This document shows, piece by piece, positions 52,710 through 60,909 of a DNA stretch of 64,000 nucleotides. Each line of letters opens with the position of its first letter. The first letter of the stretch is position 1. Both the position numbers and the translations under genes were made by a program. Source of the DNA: CAZTHK01 sp964613215 (GTDB lineage Bacteria > Krumholzibacteriota > Krumholzibacteriia > Krumholzibacteriales > CAZTHK01); the NCBI GenBank assembly GCA_964613215.1, contig CAZTHK010000001.1, forward strand, positions 186,001 through 250,000, read 5' to 3'. Under the pieces are notes generated by a model, which had not been told where the DNA came from, made no database searches, and saw nothing but the letters and a program-made list of their open reading frames with translations.

Positions 52710-53080
52710 CCGATCGTAATTACGGGCAAGCCGACCCCGGATTTCATTTTTTTGTTTAATAATTAGAGCAATGTAACGGTTCCATGGATATACCCGCGAT
52801 TTTGCCCCCTGCCTCCGGGAGTCCGGACCGTCATGCAGCATCCCTGCCCATTTCACTGATTAACAGTGGTAGCCAGGCACCAGGAGTGTTGGTATTTAAT
52901 GAGTAATCCAGATGTTCGGATAAACTCGGGCAACCGGCATCCGGTACTCCTTACCTCTGTTCAGGGAAAAATGATAGGGATTCGGATACCGCTGTGCCTT
53001 GACAGTGCAGGCAGATAAGGATTATGGTTCAGATGATCATTGACTTTGTTTCGACCGGATAAATTCAAGGGCAGGAGAGG
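52710..53080. other. 371-base gap with a promoter for the phosphatase gene
   Basis: No gene is supported. A T-run at about 52745-52752 follows the secreted gene without a clean stem. A promoter-like TTGACA/TATGGT pair lies at 52999-53028, and AGGAGAGG precedes the ATG at 53081. Confidence 0.4.
52999..53028 (+). promoter_or_regulatory. Probable promoter for phosphatase gene
   Basis: TTGACA, an 18-base spacer, TATGGT (6/6 and 4/6), about 53 bases before the ATG at 53081. Confidence 0.45.
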
Positions 53081-53554
53081 ATGGGAGATATAAAAAGGAT
53101 TCTGTTTGTCTGCAGCGGCAATACATGCAGAAGTCCCATGGCTGAAGTTATACAGAGATCGAAGATCCCCGGTGATATAAGGGGCCGGGTGATGGTATCT
53201 TCAGCGGGAACAATTGCCAGGGATGGTATGCCGGCATCTCAACTGGCCCGGGAGGTGGTGGCCGAGATGGGGCTTGATCTGTCAAATCACCGGTCTGCCT
53301 ATCTAAATAAGGATTTGGTGGATGATTCCGATCTGATTGTAGTTATGACAAGGGATCACAGGGATCATATACTTGGAATGAGAGCCGAATCACTGTCCAG
53401 GATCATCATTCTGGGCGAGTTGGATCCGGAGAGGGGGGAAGCCGATATCAGGGATCCCATTGGAAGGGACAGGGAGACCTACCGCAGAGTCAGAGATGAG
53501 ATAGATTCTCTAACCGACCGGTTGACTTATTATATCAGGGAAGAATTTGAATAG
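53081..53554 (+). CDS. Low-molecular-weight protein-tyrosine phosphatase (arsenate reductase-like fold)
   Basis: 157 residues, the usual length. The catalytic P-loop VCSGNTCRSPM (10-20) has Cys11 and Arg17 in C-x5-R with Ser18, and the general acid Asp lies in DIRDPIGRD near residue 127. In capsule loci such proteins (Wzb type) dephosphorylate the polymerisation-control tyrosine kinase, but no Wzc-like kinase is in the window. The gene is outside the glycan cluster proper, so a general role is equally possible. The arsenate-reductase alternative is less likely because the LMW-PTP text is complete. Confidence 0.87.
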   Translation: MGDIKRILFVCSGNTCRSPMAEVIQRSKIPGDIRGRVMVSSAGTIARDGMPASQLAREVVAEMGLDLSNHRSAYLNKDLVDDSDLIVVMTRDHRDHILGMRAESLSRIIILGELDPERGEADIRDPIGRDRETYRRVRDEIDSLTDRLTYYIREEFE

Positions 53555-53728
53555 GAGGGAGGCTGAAGCCGGGAATCTATGTGTGCCGGAAGGGATAAAA
53601 ATCAGGATTCATAATGGTAGAGGTTTGAATGATGGTGAGACGGTTTAATAAATCGGGTATTGGAGGGAGCAAAAGTTCATATATTTTTCAGATTTTGTTT
53701 AATTTTATTGACAAAACGAATTTTTTGG

Positions 53729-53758
53729 TTGCCCGGAATCCTGACGCTGGCTTATAAT
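53729..53758 (+). promoter_or_regulatory. Probable promoter for ilvE with a small leader hairpin
   Basis: TTGCCC, an 18-base spacer, TATAAT (4/6 and 6/6). The transcript would start near 53765, leaving about 80 bases of leader. It contains TCCCGG-TTCTG-CCGGGA (about 53803-53819) just before the AAGGAG site. No leader peptide rich in branched-chain residues is apparent. Confidence 0.45.
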
Positions 53759-53843
53759 GCCAGAGATAATGAATTCAATTCACCTGACATAGGGAGGGCA
53801 GTTTCCCGGTTCTGCCGGGAGCAGAAAGAAAAGGAGTGATACC

Positions 53844-54764
53844 ATGCCTCTTAAGAAATCCGACAAGATATGGATGGATGGGAAATTTGTCGACTGGGAT
53901 GATGCAACCCTTCATGTGTGTGCTCATGTGGTGCACTACGGTAGCGCTGTATTTGAGGGTATCAGGGCTTATAATACCGATAAGGGGCCGGCGGTATTCC
54001 GTCTCAAGCCCCATATTGAAAGGCTGTACAATTCGGCCAAGATGTACCGGATGGAGCCGGAGATGCCTGTTGAGGATTTCATAGAAGCCTCTCTGGAGAC
54101 CATCCGCGTTAACAATATGGAGGCATGTTATATAAGGCCGGTAATTTACAGAGGATACCATGAACTGGGGGTAAACCCTCTGAACAATCCCATAAATGCC
54201 TTTATCGTGGTGTGGGAATGGGGCAAATATCTGGGGCCCGAAGCTCTGGAGCAGGGAGTGGACGTGAGAGTGTCCAGCTGGTTCAGAATCGCTCCCAATA
54301 CCATGCCGGCTCTTGCAAAATCAGCTGCCAATTATATGAATTCACAGCTGATAAAGATGGAAGCCCTTATGGATGATTATGCCGAGGGAATAGCCCTGGA
54401 TACCAACGGATATGTGAGCGAGGGAAGCGGGGAGAACCTCTTCCTGGTTCAGGATGGTACACTTTACACCACGCCGCTGGGAGCCAGTGTATTACCGGGC
54501 ATTACCAGGGATTCAGTGATTACCATAGCGGATGAACTGGGCATCGATGTAGTGGAGCAGCTTATCCCCCGGGAGATGCTGTACAAGGCTGATGAACTCT
54601 TCTTCACCGGAACCGCTGCAGAGGTGACTCCCATAAGGAGTGTGGACAAGATAACCATCGGTCCGGGAAAGCGTGGGCCGATCACTGCTGAAATTCAGGA
54701 GAAATATCTGAACTATGTAGAGGGTAAGCCGGAAGATAAGTACAACTGGCTGACCTACGTTTAG
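53844..54764 (+). CDS. ilvE: Branched-chain amino-acid aminotransferase
   Basis: 306 residues, fold-type IV PLP aminotransferase that transfers amino groups between branched-chain 2-oxoacids and glutamate in the cytosol. Seen: KIWMDGKFVDWDDATLHVCAHVVHYGSAVFEGIRAY (8-43), the family opening; the PLP Lys159 in ALAKSAANY (156-164); LDTNGYVSEGSGENLF; and TGTAAEVTPIRSVD near the end, where Thr and Glu bind PLP and the substrate. The ATG has AAAAGGAG upstream. The gene stands at the head of the biosynthesis stretch but is separated from rpiB by 248 bases with an ATCCCG hairpin, and probably has its own transcript. Confidence 0.93.
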   Translation: MPLKKSDKIWMDGKFVDWDDATLHVCAHVVHYGSAVFEGIRAYNTDKGPAVFRLKPHIERLYNSAKMYRMEPEMPVEDFIEASLETIRVNNMEACYIRPVIYRGYHELGVNPLNNPINAFIVVWEWGKYLGPEALEQGVDVRVSSWFRIAPNTMPALAKSAANYMNSQLIKMEALMDDYAEGIALDTNGYVSEGSGENLFLVQDGTLYTTPLGASVLPGITRDSVITIADELGIDVVEQLIPREMLYKADELFFTGTAAEVTPIRSVDKITIGPGKRGPITAEIQEKYLNYVEGKPEDKYNWLTYV

Positions 54765-55012
54765 AATTTTATTCCGCTTTATCACCCGGGTTGTCCCTGT
54801 ACCTCAGAGATGGTTATCTGGCCAGGGGGGTGATTTATCCCGCCGGATACGGGATGCCGGGGACATCTTGATTATCGTTTTACAGAGCGGAGATGACACG
54901 GGTTTCCTGGCCATGTGGTGGGGAGGGGATTGAGTGATTGACGGCCCGGCCCGTGCTGCTGTTGAGATGTTGCAGATAATATTGAACTATTGAACAGCCG
55001 GAGTGAAGTGAT

Positions 55013-55459
55013 ATGATAATAGCTATAGGAACTGATCATCGCGGCTATGATCTCAAGGAGAGGATAAAGGACTTCCTGGGAGCAGAGGGCCATCATATGA
55101 TTGACCTGGGCCCGGAGGATGACAGTCCGGTGGATTATCCCGATTACGGCATACCGGTGGGAGAGAAGGTGGCATCGGGAGAAGTGGACAGGGGTATTGT
55201 TATATGCGGCAGTGGAATAGGGATGTCCATCGCTGCCAACAAGGTGAAGGGAGTCAGGGCTGCGCTTTGCCGGGATATCGATGATGCGGTGATGTCTAGA
55301 AGGCACAACAATGCCAATGTGCTGTCCCTTTCGGCGGAAATTGAGAGCGAAACCGCTCTGGAGGAGCTGGTTCATGTATGGCTTGCCACCCCCTTCGAAG
55401 GTGGACGCCACCGGCGCCGCATCGATAAGATCAGCCAGTATGAAAAAAACTCTGGATGA
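55013..55459 (+). CDS. rpiB: Ribose-5-phosphate isomerase B
   Basis: 148 residues. RpiB interconverts ribose-5-phosphate and ribulose-5-phosphate. Seen: the opening IAIGTDHRGYDLKERIKDFL (3-22), with Asp and His of the substrate site; DDSPVDYPDYG; the active-site Cys in GIVICGSGIGMSIAANKVKGVRAAL (about 62-86); and SRRHNNANVLSLS. RpiA-type residues are absent. The glyA gene follows 32 bases later, and a similar rpiB-glyA pairing occurs in many genomes. The tail HRRRIDKISQYE is family-typical. Confidence 0.92.
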   Translation: MIIAIGTDHRGYDLKERIKDFLGAEGHHMIDLGPEDDSPVDYPDYGIPVGEKVASGEVDRGIVICGSGIGMSIAANKVKGVRAALCRDIDDAVMSRRHNNANVLSLSAEIESETALEELVHVWLATPFEGGRHRRRIDKISQYEKNSG

Positions 55460-55491
55460 AGCATTATGAATGACAGAGGAAAGGTGTTGTT

Positions 55492-56745
55492 ATGTATCAG
55501 GAAAACCTGTTTCCCTATCTGGAAGAAGCAGATCCGGAGATAATGGAAACATTAAGGAGCGAGCTGAACCGCCAGCAGGGTCAGCTGGAGATGATCGCCA
55601 GCGAGAATTTCGCCAGCAGGGCTGTACTGGCAGCTCTCAGCAACCCCATGCAGAATAAATATGCCGAAGGCTATCCCGGGAAGCGTTACTACGGTGGATG
55701 TGAATTTGTCGATCAGGCCGAAAGGCTGGCCAGGAAGAGGGCCAGGGAGCTGTTCGGAGCGGAACACGCCAATGTTCAACCCCATTCCGGGACCCAGGCG
55801 AATATCACCGCTTATCTGGCCTTTCTCGATCCGGGGGATAAGATTATGGGGATGAGTCTTTCTCACGGCGGCCATCTGTCTCATGGACACCCGGTCAATT
55901 TCTCCGGCATGTTCTTCGATGTGGTCCATTATGAGGTGAGCAGGGAGACCGGAATGCTCGACTATGACCAGCTGGAAGAGCAGGCCCTGGAGGAAAACCC
56001 CCGGATGTTTGTGGCGGGGGCGAGTGCCTATTCCAGATTCTGGGATTTCGAGCGGCTTCGCCAGATATGCGATAGGATCGATGCCTATCTGATGGTCGAT
56101 ATTGCTCATGTGGCCGGGATGGTAGCTGTGGGTATACATCCCAGCCCGGTTCCCTACGCCGATGTGGTTACCTCCACCACTCACAAGACCCTCCGGGGTC
56201 CCAGGGGAGGCCTGATACTGTGTCCCAAGAAGCACAAGAAGGCCATAGACAAGCTGAATTTCCCGGGAACCCAGGGGGGACCCTGCATGCATGTAATCGC
56301 AGCCAAGGCGGTTTGCTTCAAGGAGGCCATGACAGAAGAATTCAAGGACTATCAGAAGCAGATCGTGGCCAATGCCAGGAAGCTGGCTTCTGTACTGATG
56401 GATAAGGGCTTTGATGTAGTCAGCGGCGGGACCGACAACCATCTCTTCCTTCTGGATCTTTCCGCCAGGGATCTGACCGGCAAAGATGCCGAGAAGGCTC
56501 TGGAAAGAGCCGGGATCACGGTGAACAAGAACACCGTTCCGTTTGACCAGGAGAGTCCCTTCGTCACCTCGGGTATCAGGATCGGTACCCCCGCCCTCAC
56601 CACCAGGGGGATGAAGGAGACTGAAATGGAGGAGATCGGTTCTTTGATAATCAGGGTTCTGGATAATATAGATGATGAAGGAGTTATATCGGAGGTCAGG
56701 GAATCGGTTGAGCAGCTGGTAGAGAGGTTCCCCCTCTATCAGTGA
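55492..56745 (+). CDS. glyA: Serine hydroxymethyltransferase
   Basis: 417 residues, the usual length. The PLP enzyme converts serine plus tetrahydrofolate to glycine plus methylene-tetrahydrofolate, supplying one-carbon units. Seen: LEMIASENFASRAVLAALSNPMQNKYAEGYPGKRYYGGCEFVD (32-73), the near-universal SHMT opening with the Tyr65-Tyr66 pair in type; AHVAGMVAVG; and the PLP-binding Lys232 in VTSTTHKTLRGPRGG. The C-terminal GIRIGTPALTTRGM matches. AAAGGTG upstream of ATG. It supplies methylene-THF for thymidylate synthesis together with the dCMP deaminase encoded next door. Confidence 0.95.
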   Translation: MYQENLFPYLEEADPEIMETLRSELNRQQGQLEMIASENFASRAVLAALSNPMQNKYAEGYPGKRYYGGCEFVDQAERLARKRARELFGAEHANVQPHSGTQANITAYLAFLDPGDKIMGMSLSHGGHLSHGHPVNFSGMFFDVVHYEVSRETGMLDYDQLEEQALEENPRMFVAGASAYSRFWDFERLRQICDRIDAYLMVDIAHVAGMVAVGIHPSPVPYADVVTSTTHKTLRGPRGGLILCPKKHKKAIDKLNFPGTQGGPCMHVIAAKAVCFKEAMTEEFKDYQKQIVANARKLASVLMDKGFDVVSGGTDNHLFLLDLSARDLTGKDAEKALERAGITVNKNTVPFDQESPFVTSGIRIGTPALTTRGMKETEMEEIGSLIIRVLDNIDDEGVISEVRESVEQLVERFPLYQ

Positions 56746-56798
56746 TGGTGAAGCCGTTGGCCCGCCGTTCGATTCGGGTATGGCATGGAGACATGGAT

Positions 56799-57272
56799 AT
56801 GAGTAATAAAAGACCCAGCTGGGATGAATACTTCATGAAGATTACCCGCCTGGTGGCAGAGAGGTCTACCTGCCTCAGGCGTAAGGTGGGCGCTATTATC
56901 GTGAGGGACAAGAAGATAATAGCCGCCGGATATAATGGCGCACCCAAGGGGTTGGCCCACTGCCTGGATATAGGATGCATGAGGGAGAAGATGGGAGTGC
57001 CCTCCGGCGAGAGGCATGAACTCTGCCGGGGAGCCCATGCCGAGCAGAATGCCCTGATTCAGGCGGCCGGGAGCGGCCTTACCCTGGAGGGTTCCACCAT
57101 GTACTGCACCACCGCTCCCTGTTCCATATGTATGAAGATGATAATCAATGCCGGAATCAGAAAGCTGGTGCTGGGCAGTGAATATCCCGACGCATTGGCT
57201 AAACAGCTGTCCGAGGAAGCCGGGATAGAGACGGTTCACACGGATTATTCTCCCCGGCACGAAGAAATCTGA
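56799..57272 (+). CDS. comEB: dCMP deaminase
   Basis: 157 residues from an ATG eight bases after GGAG; the frame extends further upstream to a codon overlapping the glyA stop, but MSNKRPSWDEYF is the standard family start. The zinc site is complete: HAEQNAL (proton-shuttling Glu) and CTTAPCSICMK (Pro-Cys-x2-Cys). The text LRRKVGAIIVRDKKIIAAGYNGAPKG follows deoxycytidylate deaminases (ComEB/Dcd). It converts dCMP to dUMP for dTMP synthesis, joining glyA and nrdR in nucleotide metabolism. nrdR follows 16 bases later with its own GGAGG. Confidence 0.9.
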   Translation: MSNKRPSWDEYFMKITRLVAERSTCLRRKVGAIIVRDKKIIAAGYNGAPKGLAHCLDIGCMREKMGVPSGERHELCRGAHAEQNALIQAAGSGLTLEGSTMYCTTAPCSICMKMIINAGIRKLVLGSEYPDALAKQLSEEAGIETVHTDYSPRHEEI

Positions 57273-57288
57273 ATGGAGGGAGGCTGTA

Positions 57289-57747
57289 TTGCGTTGCCCA
57301 TCCTGCGGACATGAGATGGATAAGGTGGTGGACAGCCGGGCCACCAAGGAGAATTCCGCTATCCGCCGCAGGCGCGAATGCCTCAAATGCGGACACCGGT
57401 TTACCACCTACGAATATATAGAGCATAAACCGGTAATAGTGGTTAAGAAGGATGGGACCCGCCAGCCCTACAACAGGGAAAAGATCCTTAAAGGGTTGAG
57501 GCGGGCCTGCGAGAAGCGTCCGGTAGCCATGAAGACACTGGAAAAGGTGGTGGATGAAATAGAGCGGGCTACCAGCGGCAGTGTGAGGGATGAGATACCC
57601 AGCTCCGAGATCGGCAACCTGGTGATGGAGAAGCTGGCCGGGATAGACCATGTGGCATATGTGAGGTTCGCCTCGGTATACCGCGATTTCAAGGATGTTT
57701 CACAGTTTTTCGATGAGTTGAAGAAGCTGTTCGAGAAGGGGAAGTAA
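57289..57747 (+). CDS. nrdR: Ribonucleotide reductase transcriptional repressor
   Basis: 152 residues from a TTG with GGAGGGAGG upstream. N-terminal zinc ribbon MRCPSCGHEMDKVVDSR (Cys3, Cys6) and CLKCGHRFTTYEYIE (Cys pair at about 32-35), then the ATP-cone domain VVKKDGTRQPYNREKILKGLRRACEKRPV (about 50-78). NrdR binds NrdR boxes upstream of ribonucleotide reductase genes and shuts them off when dATP is high. No nrd gene lies in the window and I did not identify NrdR boxes. It sits next to the dCMP deaminase, a usual neighbour. Confidence 0.95.
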   Translation: MRCPSCGHEMDKVVDSRATKENSAIRRRRECLKCGHRFTTYEYIEHKPVIVVKKDGTRQPYNREKILKGLRRACEKRPVAMKTLEKVVDEIERATSGSVRDEIPSSEIGNLVMEKLAGIDHVAYVRFASVYRDFKDVSQFFDELKKLFEKGK

Positions 57748-57773
57748 TCCGTAATTTCAGAGAAAGGATGGAA

Positions 57774-58682
57774 ATGCCTGGTTTAGTATGGGATGAAGGC
57801 AGAACAGTCTTTCCGGGTCGCAGGGTTATTGGTGTTATGGCTCTTTTCTTGATAGCTGTTTTTATCTTCCCGGGCTGTTCTTCGGACAAGAGTGGTGTAC
57901 CGGTGGGAGAAACTGGTGACCTGGCGGAGGCGCATCTTTCATTTGCCCCGGATAAGGATCAGACCCTGAAATATGCCACGGTAAAAGCTATGGATATGGT
58001 GATGCGCGGTATGGATATATCCAATGTGGAAAGTTACGAGGCGGAGCTCTCCCTTAAAGAAAAAAGGAAAGAGAATTTTATCATGTCACTTTATTTTGCC
58101 AGGGTTACCAACACCGTTTACCGGGATGGAGAACCCAGCAAGAGGAAGCCACCCATAGATCTGGAGGGAAAGAAGCTGGAGATTGAAGTCGCCAGGGATG
58201 GGGAGGTTTTAAGCGCGCGACCTGATGGTTCCTACATTACCGGTATCAGGGATTTTGATCAGCTCAGGGAAATTGCTGCCCAATGGTTAATCCACTTGCC
58301 TGATTCCACAATATCAATTGGTGGAAGCTGGACCGAGGAAATCGATGAGATGGAGGCTGAATCCGAAGAGAGTGAGGAGGAGTATGGCGAGACGGGTACG
58401 GTGGAATACAAGCTGGTTGGCCTGGAAGTACAGGATGGTTTAACAGTAGCTGTTATAGAGTCGACTTCCAGCCTGACCGTCAGGCGTAAGTTCGGCAGTG
58501 CAGTCATGGAAGCGGATGGAGAGGGTGAGGGCAAATATTATGTGGCTGTTGATGGAGGATATCTGGTGAAGGCGGATGCCAGGACGAATTTCAAGGGGCT
58601 GATGTCTGGTGGTATGACGGGGGGTGGAGAGGGTATGGAAACAGGTTTCACTATTACATTTGAGTCCGATCTTAAAAGATAG
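57774..58682 (+). CDS. Lipoprotein of unknown function
   Basis: 302 residues from an ATG six bases after AAGGA; an ATG six bases earlier is crowded by the same site. A lipobox is visible at VFIFPGCSS (Cys about residue 35), so it is predicted lipidated. The rest is acidic with beta-type alternation, an acidic patch (EEIDEMEAESEESEEEYGE) around 190-205, and a Gly-rich C-terminus (GLMSGGMTGGGEGME) before a final strand. I do not recognise a domain; DUF-type periplasmic beta-propeller or sandwich proteins have similar text. tatC follows 8 bases later. Confidence 0.6.
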   Translation: MPGLVWDEGRTVFPGRRVIGVMALFLIAVFIFPGCSSDKSGVPVGETGDLAEAHLSFAPDKDQTLKYATVKAMDMVMRGMDISNVESYEAELSLKEKRKENFIMSLYFARVTNTVYRDGEPSKRKPPIDLEGKKLEIEVARDGEVLSARPDGSYITGIRDFDQLREIAAQWLIHLPDSTISIGGSWTEEIDEMEAESEESEEEYGETGTVEYKLVGLEVQDGLTVAVIESTSSLTVRRKFGSAVMEADGEGEGKYYVAVDGGYLVKADARTNFKGLMSGGMTGGGEGMETGFTITFESDLKR

Positions 58683-58690
58683 TAATCCGG

Positions 58691-59431
58691 ATGGCGGATA
58701 AGAACAAAGAACAGCTTGAAGAGATGGGCATTATAGACCATCTCGAAGAGCTCAGATCGGCGCTGATAGCGGTGGTGGCAGCCTGGCTGGCCGGTTCCCT
58801 GGTGCTTTGGTTTTTCTCCGAAGGAGCGGTGGATTTCCTGTTGAAAAGCATTCCCCTGGAGAGCCTGTACTTCCATGCTCCGGTGGAAGCTTTCATGGTC
58901 CGGCTGAAGCTCAGTTTTATTCTGGGATTTCTGGCTTCTTTCCCATACATACTTTTCAGAATATGGCAATTTGTGGCCCCGGGGCTGTTCTCCCGGGAGA
59001 AGCGGGTGGTGGTACCGCTTATCTCTGCCTCCACCATTCTCTTCTATATAGGAGTGCTTTTTGCCTACTGGATATTGATACCGGTAGTGCTGAATTTTCT
59101 TATCAAATTCGGGACCCGGATGATCAATCCACTTATCTCTGTGGACAAATATTTCCTGTTTGTGGCCAGGTTGTGTTTCGCCTTCGGGGTAGTTTTCCAG
59201 CTTCCTATTATCGTCATCTTCCTTACCTATACCGGATTGATCTCTCCTACCTCGGTGCTGAAACAGTGGAGGTGGGCCACAGTGGCGATATTCACCTTCG
59301 GAGCGATATTGACTCCTCCTGATCCTGCTTCCCAGCTGCTGATGGCAGTGCCGCTGCTGTTGCTCTTTCTGGGCAGTGTGGCCCTCTCTATTATTATCGA
59401 GAGAAGGAGGAAGCAGAATAAATCCGAATAA
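58691..59431 (+). CDS. tatC: Sec-independent protein translocase, TatC subunit
   Basis: 246 residues, six hydrophobic helices. TatC recognises twin-arginine signal peptides. Seen: the N-terminal cytosolic motif IIDHLEELRSALI (14-26), with the conserved Glu; FLASFPYILFRIWQFVAPGLFSREKRVVVPLI (about 80-111), containing the signal-recognition Pro/Trp/Glu positions; and QLPIIVIFL and AILTPPDPASQLLMAVPLLLL near the end. The TatA/TatB partners are not in the window; a TatA-like gene must lie elsewhere. It starts 8 bases after the lipoprotein gene and is probably cotranscribed with it. Confidence 0.93.
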   Translation: MADKNKEQLEEMGIIDHLEELRSALIAVVAAWLAGSLVLWFFSEGAVDFLLKSIPLESLYFHAPVEAFMVRLKLSFILGFLASFPYILFRIWQFVAPGLFSREKRVVVPLISASTILFYIGVLFAYWILIPVVLNFLIKFGTRMINPLISVDKYFLFVARLCFAFGVVFQLPIIVIFLTYTGLISPTSVLKQWRWATVAIFTFGAILTPPDPASQLLMAVPLLLLFLGSVALSIIIERRRKQNKSE

Positions 59432-59520
59432 GAGGTGGCTGAATTGAGGAAGGAGATCCGGTGCTCGGAGCCCGCGAACCTGTCAGCAGAGGGAGATCGC
59501 GGCCTCTCCGCCCCGGGTCC

Positions 59521-59610
59521 GCTCTTTCTGATTCTTCGAGCCTGATAACCCGCAGGGCAGAGTTCCACGGGCTTGCCCGTGGTTATCTACGAGCACGCCC
59601 GCTCATCAGG
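59521..59610. repeat. Composite REP/MITE-like palindromic element
   Basis: Three nested features. (1) CCACGGG-CTTG-CCCGTGG is a perfect 7-bp stem (59565-59582). (2) GATAACC (59544-59550) is inverted at GGTTATC (59581-59587). (3) CCTGAT (59541-59546) is inverted at ATCAGG (59605-59610), giving the segment 70-bp ends. The left flank 59521-59539 recurs exactly at 5217-5235, and 59547-59579 recurs with one mismatch at 11439-11471. Partial copies in separate intergenic sites point to a mobile or REP-type family, often spread by IS200-like RAYT transposases; none is visible in the window. Confidence 0.6.
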
Positions 59611-59684
59611 TGATGTTTTTTTAAATGCCAGGCAGAGGAATCATAGATATCGAATAGCAGTGGGAACTCCGGATATGTGCTTTC

Positions 59685-59713
59685 TTGACATATTTTAACA
59701 ATGATGGTATCTT
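59685..59713 (+). promoter_or_regulatory. Sigma-70-like promoter for polyprenyl synthase
   Basis: TTGACA, a 17-base spacer, TATCTT (6/6 and 4/6), about 134 bases upstream of the ATG at 59847. Confidence 0.6.
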
Positions 59714-59846
59714 ATTCCTCTTTGATTTTTTTATGCTGATTATATAAATTTTAAGTAATTAACAGCAGGTCTGCCAATGCAAGAATTCCGGGGTGGTTGG
59801 TGGAGGTGGAAAGAAAAACACATGAAAGGAAGTTCGGGACGAGTAG

Positions 59847-60851
59847 ATGTTTAAACTGAACCCGGATGTAATCAAGAGGTTTCAATCGCCGGTAAGAAGG
59901 GAGCTGGAGAATCTGGAGGAGGCTCTGGCTCTGGTTCTTGATTCAGATGTTCCCCTGGTAAACGAGATATGCAACTATCTGTCAGATTCGCCGGGCAAGA
60001 GAATCCGTCCTACCCTGCTTTTTCTCTCCTGCAAGAGCAATGGCAATAGCTGTGAGGGAATGTTGACTGCCGGCACTGCGGTGGAATTGATCCATACCGC
60101 TACCCTCATTCATGATGATATCATAGATGATCATGATTTGCGGAGAGGCAGAACCACGGTAAAAGCCCGGTGGGGCAGAAATATTGCTACCATTATGGGA
60201 GATTATCTCTATTCCAGGGCTTTCGCCAGCCTGGGGAAAGCCGGTATGTTCAGCACAATGAAGATACTCGCCGATGTAACGCACATTATGAGTGCGGGAG
60301 AGATGCTTCAGTTTCAACTGAAACGCCAGATAAATATCCCGGAAGAGAGTTATATGGAAATGATCCTGAAAAAGACCGCCTCCCTGTTTGCAGCTGCAGG
60401 GGAGTGTGGTGCTACTCTGGGGAACAACGGCAATAAGAGAGAGGGTATATATTCCAAATTTGGTGAATGCGTAGGGCTGGCCTTTCAGATCACTGATGAT
60501 TTAATCGACTACCTGGCTATGGATAGGGATGTGGGAAAACCCACCGGTTCTGATTTAAGAGATGGGCGGGTTACCCTTCCCTTTATTGCAGCCTACCGTA
60601 ATGCTCCCCGGCCTGCCAGGAAAGAGGTTACCGGTTTATTCAGGGCTCATCTCGAGAATGAAGATTGCCGGAGCGAGATAGTTGATTTCATGAGGAAACA
60701 CGGGGGAATAGAGTATTCCCTCAAGGTGGCGGGGGATTTATGCAGGAAGGCCCAGGGTCATCTCAGCGGCATCGATTCTTCGCCGGAGAAGGATGCCCTC
60801 TCTTTTGCAGCTGATTATGTGGTGGAGAGGGTATTGCCCTTCACCGCATGA
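59847..60851 (+). CDS. Trans-polyprenyl diphosphate synthase (octaprenyl/nonaprenyl type)
   Basis: 334 residues, class I trans-prenyltransferase that elongates farnesyl or geranylgeranyl diphosphate with isopentenyl units. Both Asp-rich motifs are present: DDIIDDHDLRRG (90-101) and ITDDLIDY (215-222). GKRIRP (50-55) binds the diphosphate. The residues before the first motif (TATLIHDD) lack bulky aromatics, which fits a medium- or long-chain product. The product would serve quinone side chains or carrier lipids, so partners may be the UbiA prenyltransferase at 12.3 kb and geranylgeranyl reductase at 48.6 kb. Own promoter upstream. A weak ribosome site GGGACGAG precedes the ATG. Confidence 0.88.
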   Translation: MFKLNPDVIKRFQSPVRRELENLEEALALVLDSDVPLVNEICNYLSDSPGKRIRPTLLFLSCKSNGNSCEGMLTAGTAVELIHTATLIHDDIIDDHDLRRGRTTVKARWGRNIATIMGDYLYSRAFASLGKAGMFSTMKILADVTHIMSAGEMLQFQLKRQINIPEESYMEMILKKTASLFAAAGECGATLGNNGNKREGIYSKFGECVGLAFQITDDLIDYLAMDRDVGKPTGSDLRDGRVTLPFIAAYRNAPRPARKEVTGLFRAHLENEDCRSEIVDFMRKHGGIEYSLKVAGDLCRKAQGHLSGIDSSPEKDALSFAADYVVERVLPFTA

Positions 60852-60909
60852 AAGACATCTTGTTGTTCCGGTATATTTTGTTATCTTATATAATAAAAGG
60901 GATCTGGAG

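Larger units (their letters stand above)
59432..59846. other. 415-base gap with composite palindromic repeat and promoter
   Basis: Between tatC and the polyprenyl synthase gene. The left half holds the repeat of 59521-59610. The right half holds a promoter (59685-59713) and an AT-rich leader. No gene supported. Confidence 0.5.

Noticed and set aside
55552..56442. Long minus-strand open frame antisense to glyA
   Set aside because: glyA is unambiguous; the antisense frame is a by-product of its codon bias.
60793..60909. Upstream extension of the amrS frame into the prenyl synthase gene
   Set aside because: Overlaps the synthase C-terminus and lacks a ribosome site; the ATG at 60910 has AAGGGA.
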